A stretch of DNA of 64,000 bases from Polytrichum commune. Its lineage: Eukaryota > Streptophyta > Polytrichopsida > Polytrichales > Polytrichaceae. Positions 21,530-34,714 of the stretch are shown piece by piece. The stretch is taken from positions 2,980,501 through 3,044,500 of the forward strand of contig OX485808.1 of NCBI GenBank assembly GCA_950295325.1. Direction: 5' to 3'. The translations under genes and the position numbers were made by a program. The notes beneath the pieces were generated by a model that saw only the letters and a program-made list of their open reading frames with translations, did no database searches and was not told the origin of the DNA. The first letter of the stretch is position 1. Each line of letters starts with the position of its first letter.

Positions 21530-22030
21530 CAATAAATCTTGGAATTGAAGGAGAGGTACATTGGATTTGAGCTCATGTGCTCCAAATTTGGAGCAGTACA
21601 AGGCGGTGCAATTTTTTTCCGTGTAAGAAGATAGGAATTAGGAGAACTGCAAAAAAATTGATAATTTTATTCCTTGAATTGAAGTTACTGTGGATTTCCA
21701 AACCCAAAAGTTGGCCCGAACATATTACCAATGACTAGAGTCTGCCATAACCGGTCATTTCAACCATTCATTCCTCCTCACTTCAACACTCAAGCCAAAG
21801 ACATATGTCATGGCGCTATTGGTTCTGACCTGATCGAAATTTAGTCCGAACCCGATTGAGATGATGGCACCCTATAGGTTCCATGGGGTCCTGATCAAGA
21901 ATAGGCCCCCCTCTACTATAAACTTTAACTTTGTTTGCCTAAAAAATATAAATCTCGTTTATGTCAGCTTTACATGACCCTAGTGAGCAGTTAAATGGAT
22001 CTGGTTGACTATGGGTGTCTCAACTGCACA
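21530..22030. repeat. Dispersed repeat flanking the FN3 gene, copy 1
   Basis: 21910-22025 matches 36400-36515 in the same orientation (CATGACCCTAGTGAGCAGTT, GGTTGACTATGGGTGTCTCA). In contrast, 21540-21850 matches 36580-36870 in inverse orientation. The two copies therefore differ in internal arrangement. Confidence 0.65.
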
Positions 22031-22273
22031 ACCCTAATACAGACAGAAGCTTATAAGAATCGAGGCATCACTCAGCCAGAGAAGCTCACAAATAGGAACA
22101 GCCTTTTGCTTCACATGTTTCTCAAATCTTTAAACACTCGACCATTGTCACTAACCAGTGAAGAAACTGATGAAAATCATGCCAAGGTTTCTTAAGAACA
22201 TTTCTGTGCACTTGGCAAAGCAGACAAAAGACACAAATGAACTCCGAATATACAGCTAATGTGGAGATGGGTC

Positions 22274-22279
22274 TTTATT
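22274..22279 (-). terminator. Candidate poly(A) signal of the FN3 gene
   Basis: AATAAA on the minus strand, about 500 bases after the stop codon. The interval contains no other clear signal and no gene, so it is the best guess for the 3' end. Confidence 0.4.
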
Positions 22280-22780
22280 TGGAATATATAAGAGTAATCA
22301 ACCAATACACAAATTGAATCCTACAGATAGAGATTCTCTCCACTAAGTAGGCATACACACCCAACCGGGAGGCTTCTTTAGGCACAGTTCAGGTCAAAAC
22401 TTGATCAGGAACTTCAGCTCCAATTATGTGAATTACAACTAGTTTGCACACATTCATATACCAATATGTCAGCCTTTCGACTACTATGGCCGAAGTCTTG
22501 TTAAGACAGACCCCAACGTCAAAACAAGATTCACCCAGGTTTGCTGCTAACTCTCTCTCTCTCAATTACTCCTCACATGCCAACATGAGGGCTTCGTACA
22601 CAACTGACTGCTAAGGTGGAGGGGATTCCTGGAACACATCAGCGGGTTCTATAATAGAGGGATAAATCCTCCCTCCCCCTGAGAAAGGTATCAAATTTGC
22701 CTATAATGACAATTTGTGTCTAAGAGGGTTTGAATTAATGCACCTGTTGACCTGAGGGACAACAGAAATATTGTAGGTGC

Positions 22781-25700
22781 TTAGTTTACTGTGAAATAGG
22801 CAGCGGCAAAAGTCAAGGCAAGTCCGAGTGCAAGTGCCATCCACCATCGTGTCATTAGACTCCATGGTTCCCGCAACTGCAACCTAGCTTTCTGTGCAAA
22901 CATGGTCATTGACATTGCCAGGTCCTCTGCAAGCGAGGACTTTCCTTTTACATGCAAGTTTGAGGGTTGCCTTGCTATGGTGATTGACGAGGACCATGCA
23001 CTCCAGGCACTTGAGCCAACTTCTTGTGCTCCATTCGCCCGAACCCGGAACCGGTATTTGTGCTCTTCTACCAGATTTGGTACCTCAAAACTGCACTCAC
23101 AACATGTTCCTACCATCGTTAGCACAGATTAAGTCCGAGATTGTTAAACAAGGGCGGAATGTGGAAGATGATTTTTGTGCTGTAGCTACAAACAACAATA
23201 CGAGCATGACATGTGCAAGAACGCTGTTCTAAAGAAAAGTTCAATACAAAATACTTAAACAGGTCTAGCAAACCAAGTTTGTATCCTACAAGGAACATGA
23301 AAGTAATGAGTGAAAAAACGATACCTAGTGGAAGATCCTTCATACAATGACACAAATTTCCCTGCCTTTTTTAGATCTTCCATCTCCAGGGTGTAAGACA
23401 CGGTCTCTGCAACACCTTCGCTGAGATGAACCGAGTCAGCCAGCTGCTGAGCGCTATTATTGTCCTTGGGCACTTCCAGCCAATGAACGCTTACAGATTT
23501 CTCAGTGACACCTTTAACTTTTGGAGTTGGGGGTGTTCGTGGGGGAGCTATTGGTAGCTCCACTGTGACAATTTCACTTAGAGCACTTGCTCCCAAAGCG
23601 TTGATAGCCTGTGTGATTTACACATTTATCAACAAGGAGTTCGTTAAGAAAAACTTAAATTACTTTCACATGCTATATATTTGTTGTCCAGACTAAAGTT
23701 GAGTAGATTATTGCAGCAGTATGCAAGTCTCATACATGACAGGTAATGCTAAGGCTCAGCTCCAATTGATATCCTACCCCAGAAACTTAAACTTATTCAC
23801 AGAAGGTTCAAGGTTCCTATCTCAGAGATTCACAATTGAAGCCCAGACCGCAAAAGTAAAGGACACCTATACAATAAAAAGTAGGAGGAGTTTTGACCTG
23901 CACAGCAACACAGTAGCATGACGCAGGAACTAGCTTGGTTGCCTTGTGGTTGGTGGCTGCACCTTCATACACCTGATGGATGTAAATGATGTCTCAAGTC
24001 AGAGATCCTCACATCTTACAACATTTCTTTCACAACCATAACAAGTAGCACACAGAAATGAGATCCAGTCAGCTATAAAAAAATAAAAATAAAAAGACCT
24101 GAAGCATTGAATAAGTTACTTACTTTCCGTAGTCTGCCTCCCTTGCCATCATCCATCATCAATTTGTAGCTGTACACATGCCAAAATCCACTCTTAGGAA
24201 ACACGCACTGCAATCCATGGCCTTGTCACAAAGTGTGCTGGTGAGAATCAACTTTCAGATAAGAATTACAATAAACAAAAATCTGTAGCTCATCCACAAG
24301 TATCAGAGACATTGAGAAAGCCAGAACTTCACATGCACAAAAAACCCATGGATTCACAAGAATTGTTGGAGTCTTCTGAAGTACAGTACATTGGTGAACG
24401 CTTAAATAAGGGACTAATAACAAAACAAGAGCTTTACCTAGTAACTGGGATCCCATTGTCACAGGCTGGAGCTGACCATCGAATGCGCACACTGGTTGGA
24501 GTAATGGAGCTGAACAAGGGAGATTGGGGTGCTTCAGGAGCAGAAGCTAGTGTGGTGAAACCAACACTTGGGCTTGCAGGAGATGTACCCATATCATTAT
24601 GGGCGGCCACTCGAAAATTGTACTGAGTACTGGGCAATAAGTCCACAATATTGTACCTGCCAGTCACAAAAGACATGTAGTGTAGTGAGACTCAAAGAGC
24701 TACCTTGTGACTAGGAGAAATTTTTCATCAAACCCAGGAGATGCCTTGTGACTACTCAGAACATTATTTTATCCTTTATATATATGTGTGTGTGTGTTTG
24801 TATATATATATTCAAGGATACTTGAGGTGATGTCATTAGAGATATGATGGAGAGACATACTCAAGGGCATTGCCGTCGTACACCTTGCACCAGCCTGATG
24901 GTTGACCACCTGTAAGAGCTGCAAGATCTTGCTTGACGTCCTTTCTGTTACTTGACTTCTTTCCATTCTTGGTACTAATGTTATTCCTTTCCTTTGTAGG
25001 CAAGGTTACCTTATCGGATCCTACTTTCATCATTTCGAGAATGTATCTATACACAGAGGAGCCATTGTCTTGCCTTGGAACCTGCAGACACAACACAGGC
25101 TGAGTATGCCGACTTGTAGAAATATTATAAAATGTGTATGTCAGCAATCAAACCAGCTCATTCAAAATTCAAAAAGTGCCACAGACCTCCCATCTCAGAG
25201 TCAAAGATGTCGATGTTGTATCTAGTACAGTCGGGGCACATGGAGCAGATGGAGCAGCAGATGATGTCGTTCCAACAATAAAAGAACTAAACCCACTTGG
25301 GCCTGCTTCATTGTGTGCCTGAAGATTCAAGCCAATAATAAGGATGCCGGATTACAATTGTGAACTACAATTGAAACTTGGGGACTACACCCAGCAATAA
25401 TATAATCCACCAAGACAGGAACAACAATAACAACAAAAGAGACCATAAGAAAGGTAGGAATAATCATAACCAGTTGATACAACCAACTGCGCAAGTTCTG
25501 ACCACCTTGGTTTCTGAAGTGTACAGAAGGGCCCAAATCTAAACCAACTAGAAAATCAAAATTGACAACTCTTTAAAAGCAGTGCACAGCCTCTATGCAG
25601 GATGTGACAAACATTACTTGTTTGTATTCCTGTGAAACACTTGTACTTATCATATCCAGAACCTGGCCATGCAAAGCCATCCCAAGTCATCCCTCAGGCA

Positions 25701-28700
25701 TAACAATTATGGAAATTACTGACCTGAACCCGGAATGCATAACTGGTAAAAGGCTGAAGCTTCTTGATAGTGTGCATTGTGTTGGACCCATAATAGACAT
25801 CCTGCAGAGCCAGGTCCCTTTGACCTTCATTTGCCACCTTTGCAAGGCCTTCCTGCGAATCAGACTCATCCTCACTAGTACCTGAAGAAACATGATAAAT
25901 AGATCAAAGTTTTGAAATACGAAAATTGTGAAACCTAATATACTTCCAAAGGAAGATATGTAACTATGACATTTCTATTAAGAAATGGTCGTAGTGAATT
26001 TTGTAATGTGGACTCTTGATATTGGTCTACATCATAAATTTCAACCAAAAATTCCAGAAGATAAGAACAGAAGTGAAGGCAAAGAAGGTCTTATCGTAGC
26101 AGGATCAGGAATTCCCATATGCTACAATTACTCAATTCCAATACCTGCATTACTGTGTAGAGGTTTCCTCTTCTGCAAAAATTTGTCAGTATCCCAGATG
26201 CTAGTACCACGGCTTGAAGCAGATGAGATACTGTGGGATGGGGACTGTGGCATTTCATGAGAAAAAGGACTAGAAGTATCACTGCGCCCTCGATCCCCTC
26301 CCAGACTGGCCACATCCAAATGCTTACATGAATCTTCCCTTTGCAATTCATACCCATTCACAGAGAGACCAGTCTCAAAAGACGGGAGACACTGACCGCC
26401 ATATCCAACCACCAACATTTGTAGCGAATAAGACTGTATCGGTGCCCCGTTATTTTCAGAAGGATACCACCTGTGTCAAAATATAGTGTCAGCAGCAGCC
26501 TGTAAGGCCCATACCAGTAAAACAATATAGGATAGATCTTCTTAGGAATTCCAAGATTTTTAAGAAGTCACAGGGCAAACACAATCATACGCTAGTGGAA
26601 CATAGCAGGTTGACTAGAGAAACTTGATGATGAAGGATGGAGACAGGAGTTAGAGCTCTGGAAGATGTACAGTGATCTAACCTCACAGAGAGACTAGTTG
26701 CAAAAGGATTGCCAGTAATCTCAGGGGCTGCTGGAATTGTTGGTGGGGCTGCCCTTGTCCTCAGAATGGTTAACCCTGTCCCAAGGAAGAGTCTTTGAGA
26801 TTGCGGAACAAAGAAAGACATCAACAGAAACAGAGAACACAAACAAAAGTGAACAAAAAATGATGCATATTTGATCAGAAACAGAATCCACATCAAGGAC
26901 AAAAATTTCTACAATACCAAAAGCTCACAGAAGTGCTCTAAAGATTAAAAATGGTAAAGAAATTGGAATATTCTATAGTTCTGAAATATACCACTGTGAG
27001 AGCCTGAACCAAGTTTGTTCATAGCCAGGACCCGAAAGCCATAGTTGGAGCCTGGATCCAACCCTTCCACTACAAATCTGGCTTCCAATCCTCTATAAAC
27101 AGTTACAAAGCTCCTTGCATCTCCATGTTCTTCTCTTACTGATGTTGGCACAGTAGATTCCCCTCCATTTTGACCTAAGCTAGTCATCTACAACCAGATA
27201 TGACATAAATCAGATGCTTTGGTTTCTGATTGTCAGTTGTCACAAGTAATAAGTACCCTCATTATGTGTATGTAACATATCCACATGATTCTCGAGCTCA
27301 AGTGTTCAGCTTTTCGAACCACAACCAACTTAAAGCAAAACATATCACGCACTCTGGAGGAAAAAGAGTGGAGCACACCCAAATGTTCGATGGAATCGCT
27401 AAAGAAAATAGGTTCTCAGATTGACAAAATCCTTTGCCAGGTTAAATGTCTGCTCTAATCAATCTCTACGTTTGTTGCCAGCTACCATATCCTATCTTTA
27501 CATGATAACAAGGGATGCAGAAACCTACAAAATTCAGAAATTTGAAGGATAAGGAATATGGAAGTACTTCAAGACGGAAGCTTGTTATTGGAGACCCTCC
27601 ATCATGTGCAGGTGGACGCCATCCTAATACAAGGATTGAGCTTCTAACTTCCAATGATGTTGGTGGTGATGGAGGCTCAGGTGGACCAGGTGATGTGCTG
27701 AATGAAGCTGCATAGTCAATAGCCCAAACATGTTTCAAAACAGGCATCTCCACACACCAGGTGACATGGGCATTGACAATCGGTAAATGACATTATTATT
27801 TTAGTTTGGCGAGTGTTTAGCCAACCTCCTCATTAAAAATGCACTGCCCATCAAATGCATCTTATAAATATTGATTATAATTACTTAGCAGCTCTGTAGA
27901 TGGATATTGAAACAAAGGAATTACCTTCTCCAGACTCTACACCTTTACCCATCAAGTTGACAGCTCGTACACGGACACGATATTGATGACCTGCACATTC
28001 CAAGCTAGAAACCTTAAAGATACATGAAGATACAACTCACATTACATATCACTTAAATTATGTTTCCTCATTGAAGGGGAAATCTCCATTCTAATTTAAC
28101 TGACATTTGATAAATCTAGTACTAGCTAGCTTTGTTATTTACACTTTTTTCCTATATAAGAAGCTTTAGATAAAATTTTGAGAACAAGTACCAGGAGAAA
28201 GCCCTGTCAATGTATGTGAATCACCCAGTCCATAATGTATCAACACCCATTTTTCTTCAACCTCTGGCCCTTGCTCATGAAGACATGATCCAGCCCTCAT
28301 CTCCAGTGCATACCTGGAGCAAAACATATTTGGAGTGAGATATTCCTCACAGACATCAACGGTGACATAATCAATCAGTATCTCCTTAGGACATCCTGCA
28401 GTTTGAAATCAAGGCCCATTGTTATAGAGTGATGTTTAAAAAGGTCCAGCAATTCACCAATGACAACAGAAACTCACGCAGTTATTGGGCTTCCACCATC
28501 CTGTTCAGGCGGACACCAAGTAATGATAACACTGTTGGTGCTTCGTCCTGTGATAACAGGCGGAGGAGGTGGATGAGGAGTGGAAAATCCGGTCAGTAGC
28601 TCAGCAGGCACACTGAATGTCCCTTTCCCTTTGTCGTTGTGAGCCATGACTCGCACCCGGTACACATGACCACTTCTCAATCCCTCCATTGTATATCTGT

Positions 28701-30104
28701 ACATAATATTCATCAAAGTAAGAACCCTTTATGCAATATCATCTTACCAAATTCAGAATAATCTCTGCAAAAAAGCTCCACATAAATATTACAAACAACA
28801 GGGATTCTATATATTACTGTTCACTTACACAAGCTTTACTCCTGTATACACTGAAACAAAAGGACCACCTTCACCTGGAAAATAGAGCCAAAGATATTTG
28901 TAAGTCAAAATCAATCCAGTACAGAACCCAAACAACCAAGCTTGCAGTGAATTCAGTAAGCTTGGGTATGAGAGGAAACTAGACGAGTGAACCTGGAAAC
29001 AAACGCTGAATGCATGAACCAAAATTGAGCAGAGGAATTCAGTATAAAGAAATAGAGAAGCACATGATTGGGATGATGCTGAGAGGGACTTGCCATCATC
29101 ACGCTCCAGAGTGTAGTCATTGATGGGAGAACCACAGTTATGAGGTTCCTGCAGACAGCCAGAAAATTATCCATTAAAAACAGTCATAAAAAAACCATCA
29201 AAAAAATTCACTCTACACACCTTCAACCCAGCCATGACAAGTTTTAAAAATATGCAATATGGTGCGAATTAGAGAGAATGACTACATAATATGTCAGAAG
29301 TAGTCCCACAATGTCTGATGCAAGGCAGGCCTATATACCAATAACTCTGGCCAGTCTTAATACGAATTACCCCTTGAAATACTTGTAAACAGAGACTTAT
29401 CAAGTGTTTCTGAAAATAAAGCAACACTCGACAACAACATCACCTGCTGCACATGAAGGCCCATGATTACAAGTCTTAAAACAGAGAGATATTGGCAACA
29501 TCCTGCAACCTGATATTTGATCAGTCACACATTCAGATTATGATGGCCAACCTGCCACTCAACAGTCATCGAGGTAGCAGATGTAGAAACAAGTGTTGGA
29601 GCAGATGGTGCTGCTGGCACTGATGCATCTGTTGAGAAAGATGCCTCTCTGCTGTACTCACTGCGACCAATGGAATTCACTGCCTGAAAGAACAATTACA
29701 TGGTGTGAGTACTAACATGATTGCAACTCAGAGTCTTGATAATAGCAACCATGGCAGGTCTCAAAATAGCCTGATCCTTTGCATGCCAACTTTATAATAC
29801 TGCTAAAAGCATAAGGCACCATCTCTATGTTTAGTTACTTACCAACACACGAAACCGATACACTGAACCTGGAAGCAAGCGGGTCACTTTGAAAGCTGTA
29901 TCCTTTCCGATATACACTTGGAAAAAGCCCTGGACCAGTGCACTTGAACTCAGTGATTGCAATTTCTTCATCTTTGTCCTCTATTCAATTCTAGAAAAAA
30001 GGGTAAAGTGAAAACCCCATATATGTTACATAATATCAAAATTACACAATAATCTGAAGTGACTGCCAGAACAAGTTACACCAGAAAATATCAGGAAGTG
30101 TCAG

Positions 30105-30138
<34 letters not shown>

Positions 30139-32290
30139 GTATCCAGCTTTTCACACTAGAGTGATTTAAATGAATGACCATACAAATTCATGGCTTAGCT
30201 CAATAAAGATAACCAAACAAAAGAAGTACAATGGTAAAATGAGTCTTCATTTCAAATCTGCACAGAAAATGAGAAAGAAAAGTAAAAAGCACAAGGAATT
30301 TGACAACATCCATTGCTATCCACAACATTGACAAATTGATACTTAGAAGAAGAAAAATAACTTACATCTGAAGTGGGAGGTAGTGCAACATCTGCATCCA
30401 AGTTGCCAGGAAGGGGGGTAATGTCCAAAATATACTCCAAGATAGGTACTCCTCCAGTCTCTGACGGCGGATACCATCTTACCTGGACATTTCATCACGT
30501 GTTACAACATTACGGCACACAACACCGAACTTGACTCAGAAAGATGGACGTGATGCTGCTTGAGAAACCACACTCATTTTTAACAATTCTGCAGGTGCCA
30601 AAAGCATCAGCAACAAGTGCTGTCTATTGTGCACAGGATTACCAAAAGTACACAATGGTTGTCTGGCAATGAGTTACTTGCCATTCCAATTGACAATAGT
30701 TCCTACCACTAAGGAGATCAAATGTATGAATAAGAACCTCCTCACATTATACATGAACATGAAGAAGACTGTACCTTCAAGGAAGTGCGAGCTCTGTTCA
30801 CCAGTATTGGTGCTGATGGAGCACAAGGTGCATCAGGCAGAGTAGAAAACACAGCTATCTCTGATGGCAGTGGCCAAGGCGGCGGTGCAAGAGGTGGCAC
30901 AGTGATGGGAACTACCCGAAGTCGGAACGAATATGATATTCCAGGCTTCAAGCGTTCCACCTATGAGACAAATTACAAACCTTTTAGCCAATGGGTTGCA
31001 AGTACTCTTCCTGAGAGCAGCATGAAGAGGGGCTCGACAACGGCCCTAATTAGAAAAACTTGTTGGAAGTATCTCAATTGTCTAGGTTAACTCCTATCTC
31101 TCTCTTCACTACTCTTAAGAACTGAAGTACTCTATCAGCTGAGAGCCCCCGGAGGTACTAGCTTGTTGTTTACCAAGAACTCTCAGTGCAGTACAATCAC
31201 ACTCTGCTGTAGAATTCTACAATCACACCTAACCCACCCCTGTCAGGGCACCACCCTCGTGAATGTTGTCATGAACTTGGAAAGTTCAGAGTAATTCCTC
31301 ACACAACTTATCCAACCTCAACTCTACGAAGGGCTATAATAAACTATTACAATCAACACCAGCAAAACTACTCTTTCCCCAAACACAAGGGGAGCCTTCC
31401 ATAACTTCTTATACCAACAGAGAATCAAAGATATGAGGAAAATCAACTACACAACTCCAAGAACAAAATGCACGTCCCTGGAAGGGCTCATCGTCAATCA
31501 GGCCCAACGCACAAACTTGAAGAGAACATTAGCAAGTAGAAGGTTAGATTTTCAGGACAAGTCAGGGAAAGTCAGTCAGTCAGTCACACACCTTGTAATT
31601 TCTCTCGTTGCTACAATACACAGAAGTCCACTTGAGATCCAGTGCAGATGGAGAGAGGATATAGTGGACTTTCTTCAACGATTTCTCGACAACCTCATTG
31701 CATGCGGTATCAAGGTAGTAAGAGACGGGCATAGGGCAGGCTTCCCACGCCACTGTAATGCTTCTCTGATCAGCCGATGCTAACACAGGCGGCAATGGGC
31801 GCGGAATCTCTGGTCCTCTCACTGCTGCATCATTACAATCATCATCCCCGTTATTACAATTGTCGTTACTTTCGCTGATGCAGGTTTCCAATGCAGATCC
31901 AGCACCCTCCCCGCAGCAATGCTCGTTCCCTGACGTTTCTTCTGCCAAATTCGCTGCTTCTTCTTCTGCTTCACCACAGCCGACACGTGGGGAGGATGCA
32001 TTGGACACATCATTCTGATGCTCTCCCTCTTGATGATGGTCCTCCTCCACAAATGTAGGCTGATGGACTTCTTGATTCACATCATCCTTTGCACCGATTT
32101 CCGGACTCAATGATCTGCTCTCCTTCCCCACAGCTTCAGCTGCTCCTTCTCCTTTCTCTTTCTCTTCTTCCTGCAGTCTTTGCCGATTCTCCTCCACGTC
32201 CACCACACATCCATTTTCGTTATTCTCATCCAGCAGCAGCGACGCTGGAAAGCTCCCGAAACAAATCACATTCACATTACCCTCGGTCAT
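22781..32290 (-). CDS. FNDC3-like protein: nine FN3 domains, C-terminal membrane anchor
   Basis: Spliced CDS, 1309 residues. Exons (high to low): 32290-31592, 30960-30775, 30482-30366, 29929-29843, 29683-29552, 29148-29094, 28874-28829, 28696-28478, 28313-28192, 27990-27925, 27707-27568, 27187-26992, 26775-26682, 26470-26145, 25881-25724, 25318-25187, 25081-24861, 24656-24438, 24169-24124, 23972-23898, 23608-23325, 23090-22781. All 21 junctions keep frame; twenty introns are GT-AG, and 29093-28875 is GC-AG. The first ATG (32290, context AAAACCATGA) has an in-frame stop upstream. Residues 1-160 are acidic and Glu/Asn-rich. FN3 domains start near 163, 284, 385, 482, 585, 699, 903, 1038 and 1135, each with the W, the L/Y-x-L-E strand and a Y-x-F/V-R-V-x-A-x-N motif. 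Residues 1289-1308 (WWMALALGLALTFAAAYFTV) are a hydrophobic tail. Nine FN3 plus a tail anchor is the FNDC3A/B plan (about 1200 residues in animals). I infer an ER or other endomembrane anchor with the FN3 repeats facing the cytosol. Plant function is unknown. Confidence 0.9.
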
Positions 32291-32390
32291 GGTTTTCCCT
32301 TCCACTCTCTCTCTCTCTACCACCACTCTCCTCCTCTCCAAATAACCTTATTACAAGCTCCCTCCCCTGCCATGCTGGCACTAGAATCAT
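32277..32390 (-). CDS. Overlapping upstream ORF in the FN3 gene leader
   Basis: An ATG at 32390 (AGCATCATGA, A at -3) opens a 37-codon frame, Arg/Glu-rich, that ends at 32277, thirteen bases inside the main coding sequence and in another frame. If the transcript begins upstream of 32390, ribosomes using it would bypass the main start. A second, shorter upstream frame begins at 32373. Whether these are transcribed is not known; the transcription start could lie downstream of them. Confidence 0.3.
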   Translation of the reverse strand: MILVPAWQGRELVIRLFGEEESGGRERESGRENHDRG

Positions 32391-33300
32391 GATGCTCTCA
32401 AAATCCCCTCCGCTACTCTATCTGCGCACAACACAAAACAACCAGAAGTGAAGCGATCAATCTCCATCATATTATTAGGGCACACATATAAAGCACATAC
32501 ACTCCAATCAATCAAACAAACGAACCTCCACTCCACACGTTAGGTTTAACTGTCTCTCCATTCCCAAGGTTACAAGAGCGACAAACAACAATGCCTTACT
32601 TAGCCTTGCTATTAGCCAACCACATCATAAGAGAGCACACAGATCAATCACAATCAACACACCTGCCACAAAAATTCACTCTGAAGACAGACGGATGGAT
32701 GGGTGCTCCAGAATTCGGACAAATTGCCTATTAAACACAGAGAAGCTTCATACCGCGGCTTTCTATCGAGTGATTGGGCCGATTTTGACGACCTTTTCTA
32801 CATTCAATAGCTTAGTTGTTATTTCTTCATTGCATCATCAGCAGAAAGAAGACTACAGCCACACTCTGACCAGCTGACCACTAGTAATTTAAAAACCTCA
32901 TACGTCATTACATTACACCACACCCTTGCTCCTCTGCGATGCCGAGCAAATCCCGAGCTGATGATAAAATTTACGCACATTGATAGGCAAACTGACCACA
33001 GAAACATCAGACGGTATCATCCGATACGGAAACTGAGAGAGTAATAAGTGCCATTTTTAGCCTCTATGTATCGAGTTTTTGCGGTAGCGAAAGTTTTAAG
33101 TCCTCATATTCCTCCGCAGCAGCAGCAGCATTGATAGATATCCTTTAGCAGTATTCCGCATATCGACTTCGAGCATTTTACATTATCCTAAACTCCCCGA
33201 CGATCCTTATGATATAGATGAGTGCAGAAGTGAACGTTCGCATTTGAAAGCTATGTTTTAGATCTGCATTTCTCGTGTAGAAGCGAGAATAGGCAAGTGA
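32291..33300 (-). promoter_or_regulatory. Leader and promoter region of the FN3 gene
   Basis: Immediately upstream of the ATG the leader is GA-rich (GGAGAGGAGGAGAG, then (GA)n). At about 32424 a T-rich tract ends in GTTGTGCGCAG, a good 3' splice site, so a 5'-UTR intron with a non-coding first exon further up is plausible. No TATA box could be assigned. A (GCA)n run lies near 33118. Confidence 0.35.
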
Positions 33301-33554
33301 GAGGTTGATAGAGAGCTCCTGACCTCCACAAGACTACACACTTGTGCCAATCTCGTAACATTCCAGACACCAAAAGCTTCAATGCGTCGATCGATGATCT
33401 TCCTCTTCATCACAAGGCGCTGCATACTTAACTTACTTACACTCTCCGCTTCCCAATACAACAACAACATCATCAACACACACATATATTTGTACCGGCA
33501 ACAGTGCTGTTGCGGGAGAGAGAGATGTACTCGCCTCGTAGATGTACGCATCGT

Positions 33555-33740
33555 GTACATGCCCATGTCTTACAATGTACGTCACCGGGACATGCCACAT
33601 AGCCCCATTCGAAGTGAGACGCGAAAAAAAAGAGTTGTGTAGAAACTGCCCTAGGTGTAGGTGAGTAGGCAGGCAGTCCTGGCCTCCCGATATCCGCGAG
33701 TTTCAATCCGGGTATGTAAACGCTGACATGGCAGTATTGG
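33555..33740 (+). repeat. Local duplication, copy 1
   Basis: Shares ACATGCCACATAGCC, GTAGAAAC, AGGTGAGTAGGCAGGCAG and CCGGGTATGT blocks with 34215-34400. The two copies are separated by a CCGGTT-rich repeat. Confidence 0.5.
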
Positions 33741-33904
33741 TCCCGGTCTATAGGTGAATGCAAGGTATCAACATAATTTAACAACCAATTAATGGTCTCA
33801 AATAACCAAGGTGATTTTGCCTAGGTATGAAGGCTTTGCATGGTATATAAACCCAAATGGTAACACCGTCAAATATCTCCATGCCCTATAGTTATCTCAA
33901 AATG

Positions 33905-34150
33905 TGAAATTCTCATCATAAATACCCGAATCATTGTTCATGGAGAACTGGTGGTTAGTTATAAATGAATCGGTGGAGTTTAAAAAGAAATAACCGGTTG
34001 AAGTTCGAGACTTCAAAAAAATTACCGATCATTTTAGAAGAATCTATAGAAGAATATACCTCGAATGAATAAAGCCAAACCGGAAGATGTCAACATGTAA
34101 CCGATTGGGTTTAGAATCACTAAGATCGTGACCGACTATGCCCCAAAAAC
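33905..34150 (-). repeat. CCGGTT-rich dispersed repeat, copy 3
   Basis: Reverse complement of 7310-7510 and 9700-9895: CAACATGTAACCGATTGG and AATAACCGGTTGAAGTTC. Confidence 0.5.
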
Positions 34151-34214
34151 TTCCCAGGCACTGACCCGAAATAAAATAAAAATACACAATACCAAAACAC
34201 CATTGGTGTCCTTT

Positions 34215-34400
34215 GTTGAGTACGGGGCCATTTATTGCAATGTACATGTTGAGGACATGTCACATAGCCATCTTCGATGTGTAGAAACCGCTATTCGTGG
34301 TAGGTTCTTAAGTGGGTGGGCAGTAAAGGTACCCTCCGGGTATGTGGGGGGTCAAGGGACCCGGGTATGTGTGTGCTGCTGACCTGGCAGTGACTGCCAG
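34215..34400 (+). repeat. Local duplication, copy 2
   Basis: See 33555-33740. The GC-rich stretch that follows (34400-34640) contains several overlapping open frames on both strands, explained by few stops rather than coding. Confidence 0.5.
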
Positions 34401-34714
34401 GGTGGCCTGCGATGCGATTGGTAGCCTGGGGCACTTGTGACGATGGGATTTGGGCACCCGTGGGCTTGTGAGGACCTTTCCAGAAGGGATTCACGGGTTT
34501 CGTGTTTTGACGGAAGTTCCATCTTTACGTACTGTACCCTCCCCTCCTTTGCAGGGTGAAACCACAGTGGACCCGACCCCTGACTTGCTGACGTGGCAGT
34601 GGCGGTGGCAGTGGCCTGACCGTGGCGGGGGGGGGCCAAACCTAAGGTTCCGTGGTTGTTAGTTGGTTCGTTTTTTTCCTTGTTCTCCAAGTTCTACCAA
34701 TTAGATGCACACAA

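Noticed and set aside
31580-32341. An earlier start for the FN3 protein (codon at 32341)
   Set aside because: That codon is TTG, not ATG, with an in-frame stop just before it; the first ATG in frame is at 32290.
32089-32451. 120-codon plus-strand frame opposite FN3 exon 1
   Set aside because: Antisense of the acidic, GA-rich first exon; low-complexity Ser/Pro/His content.
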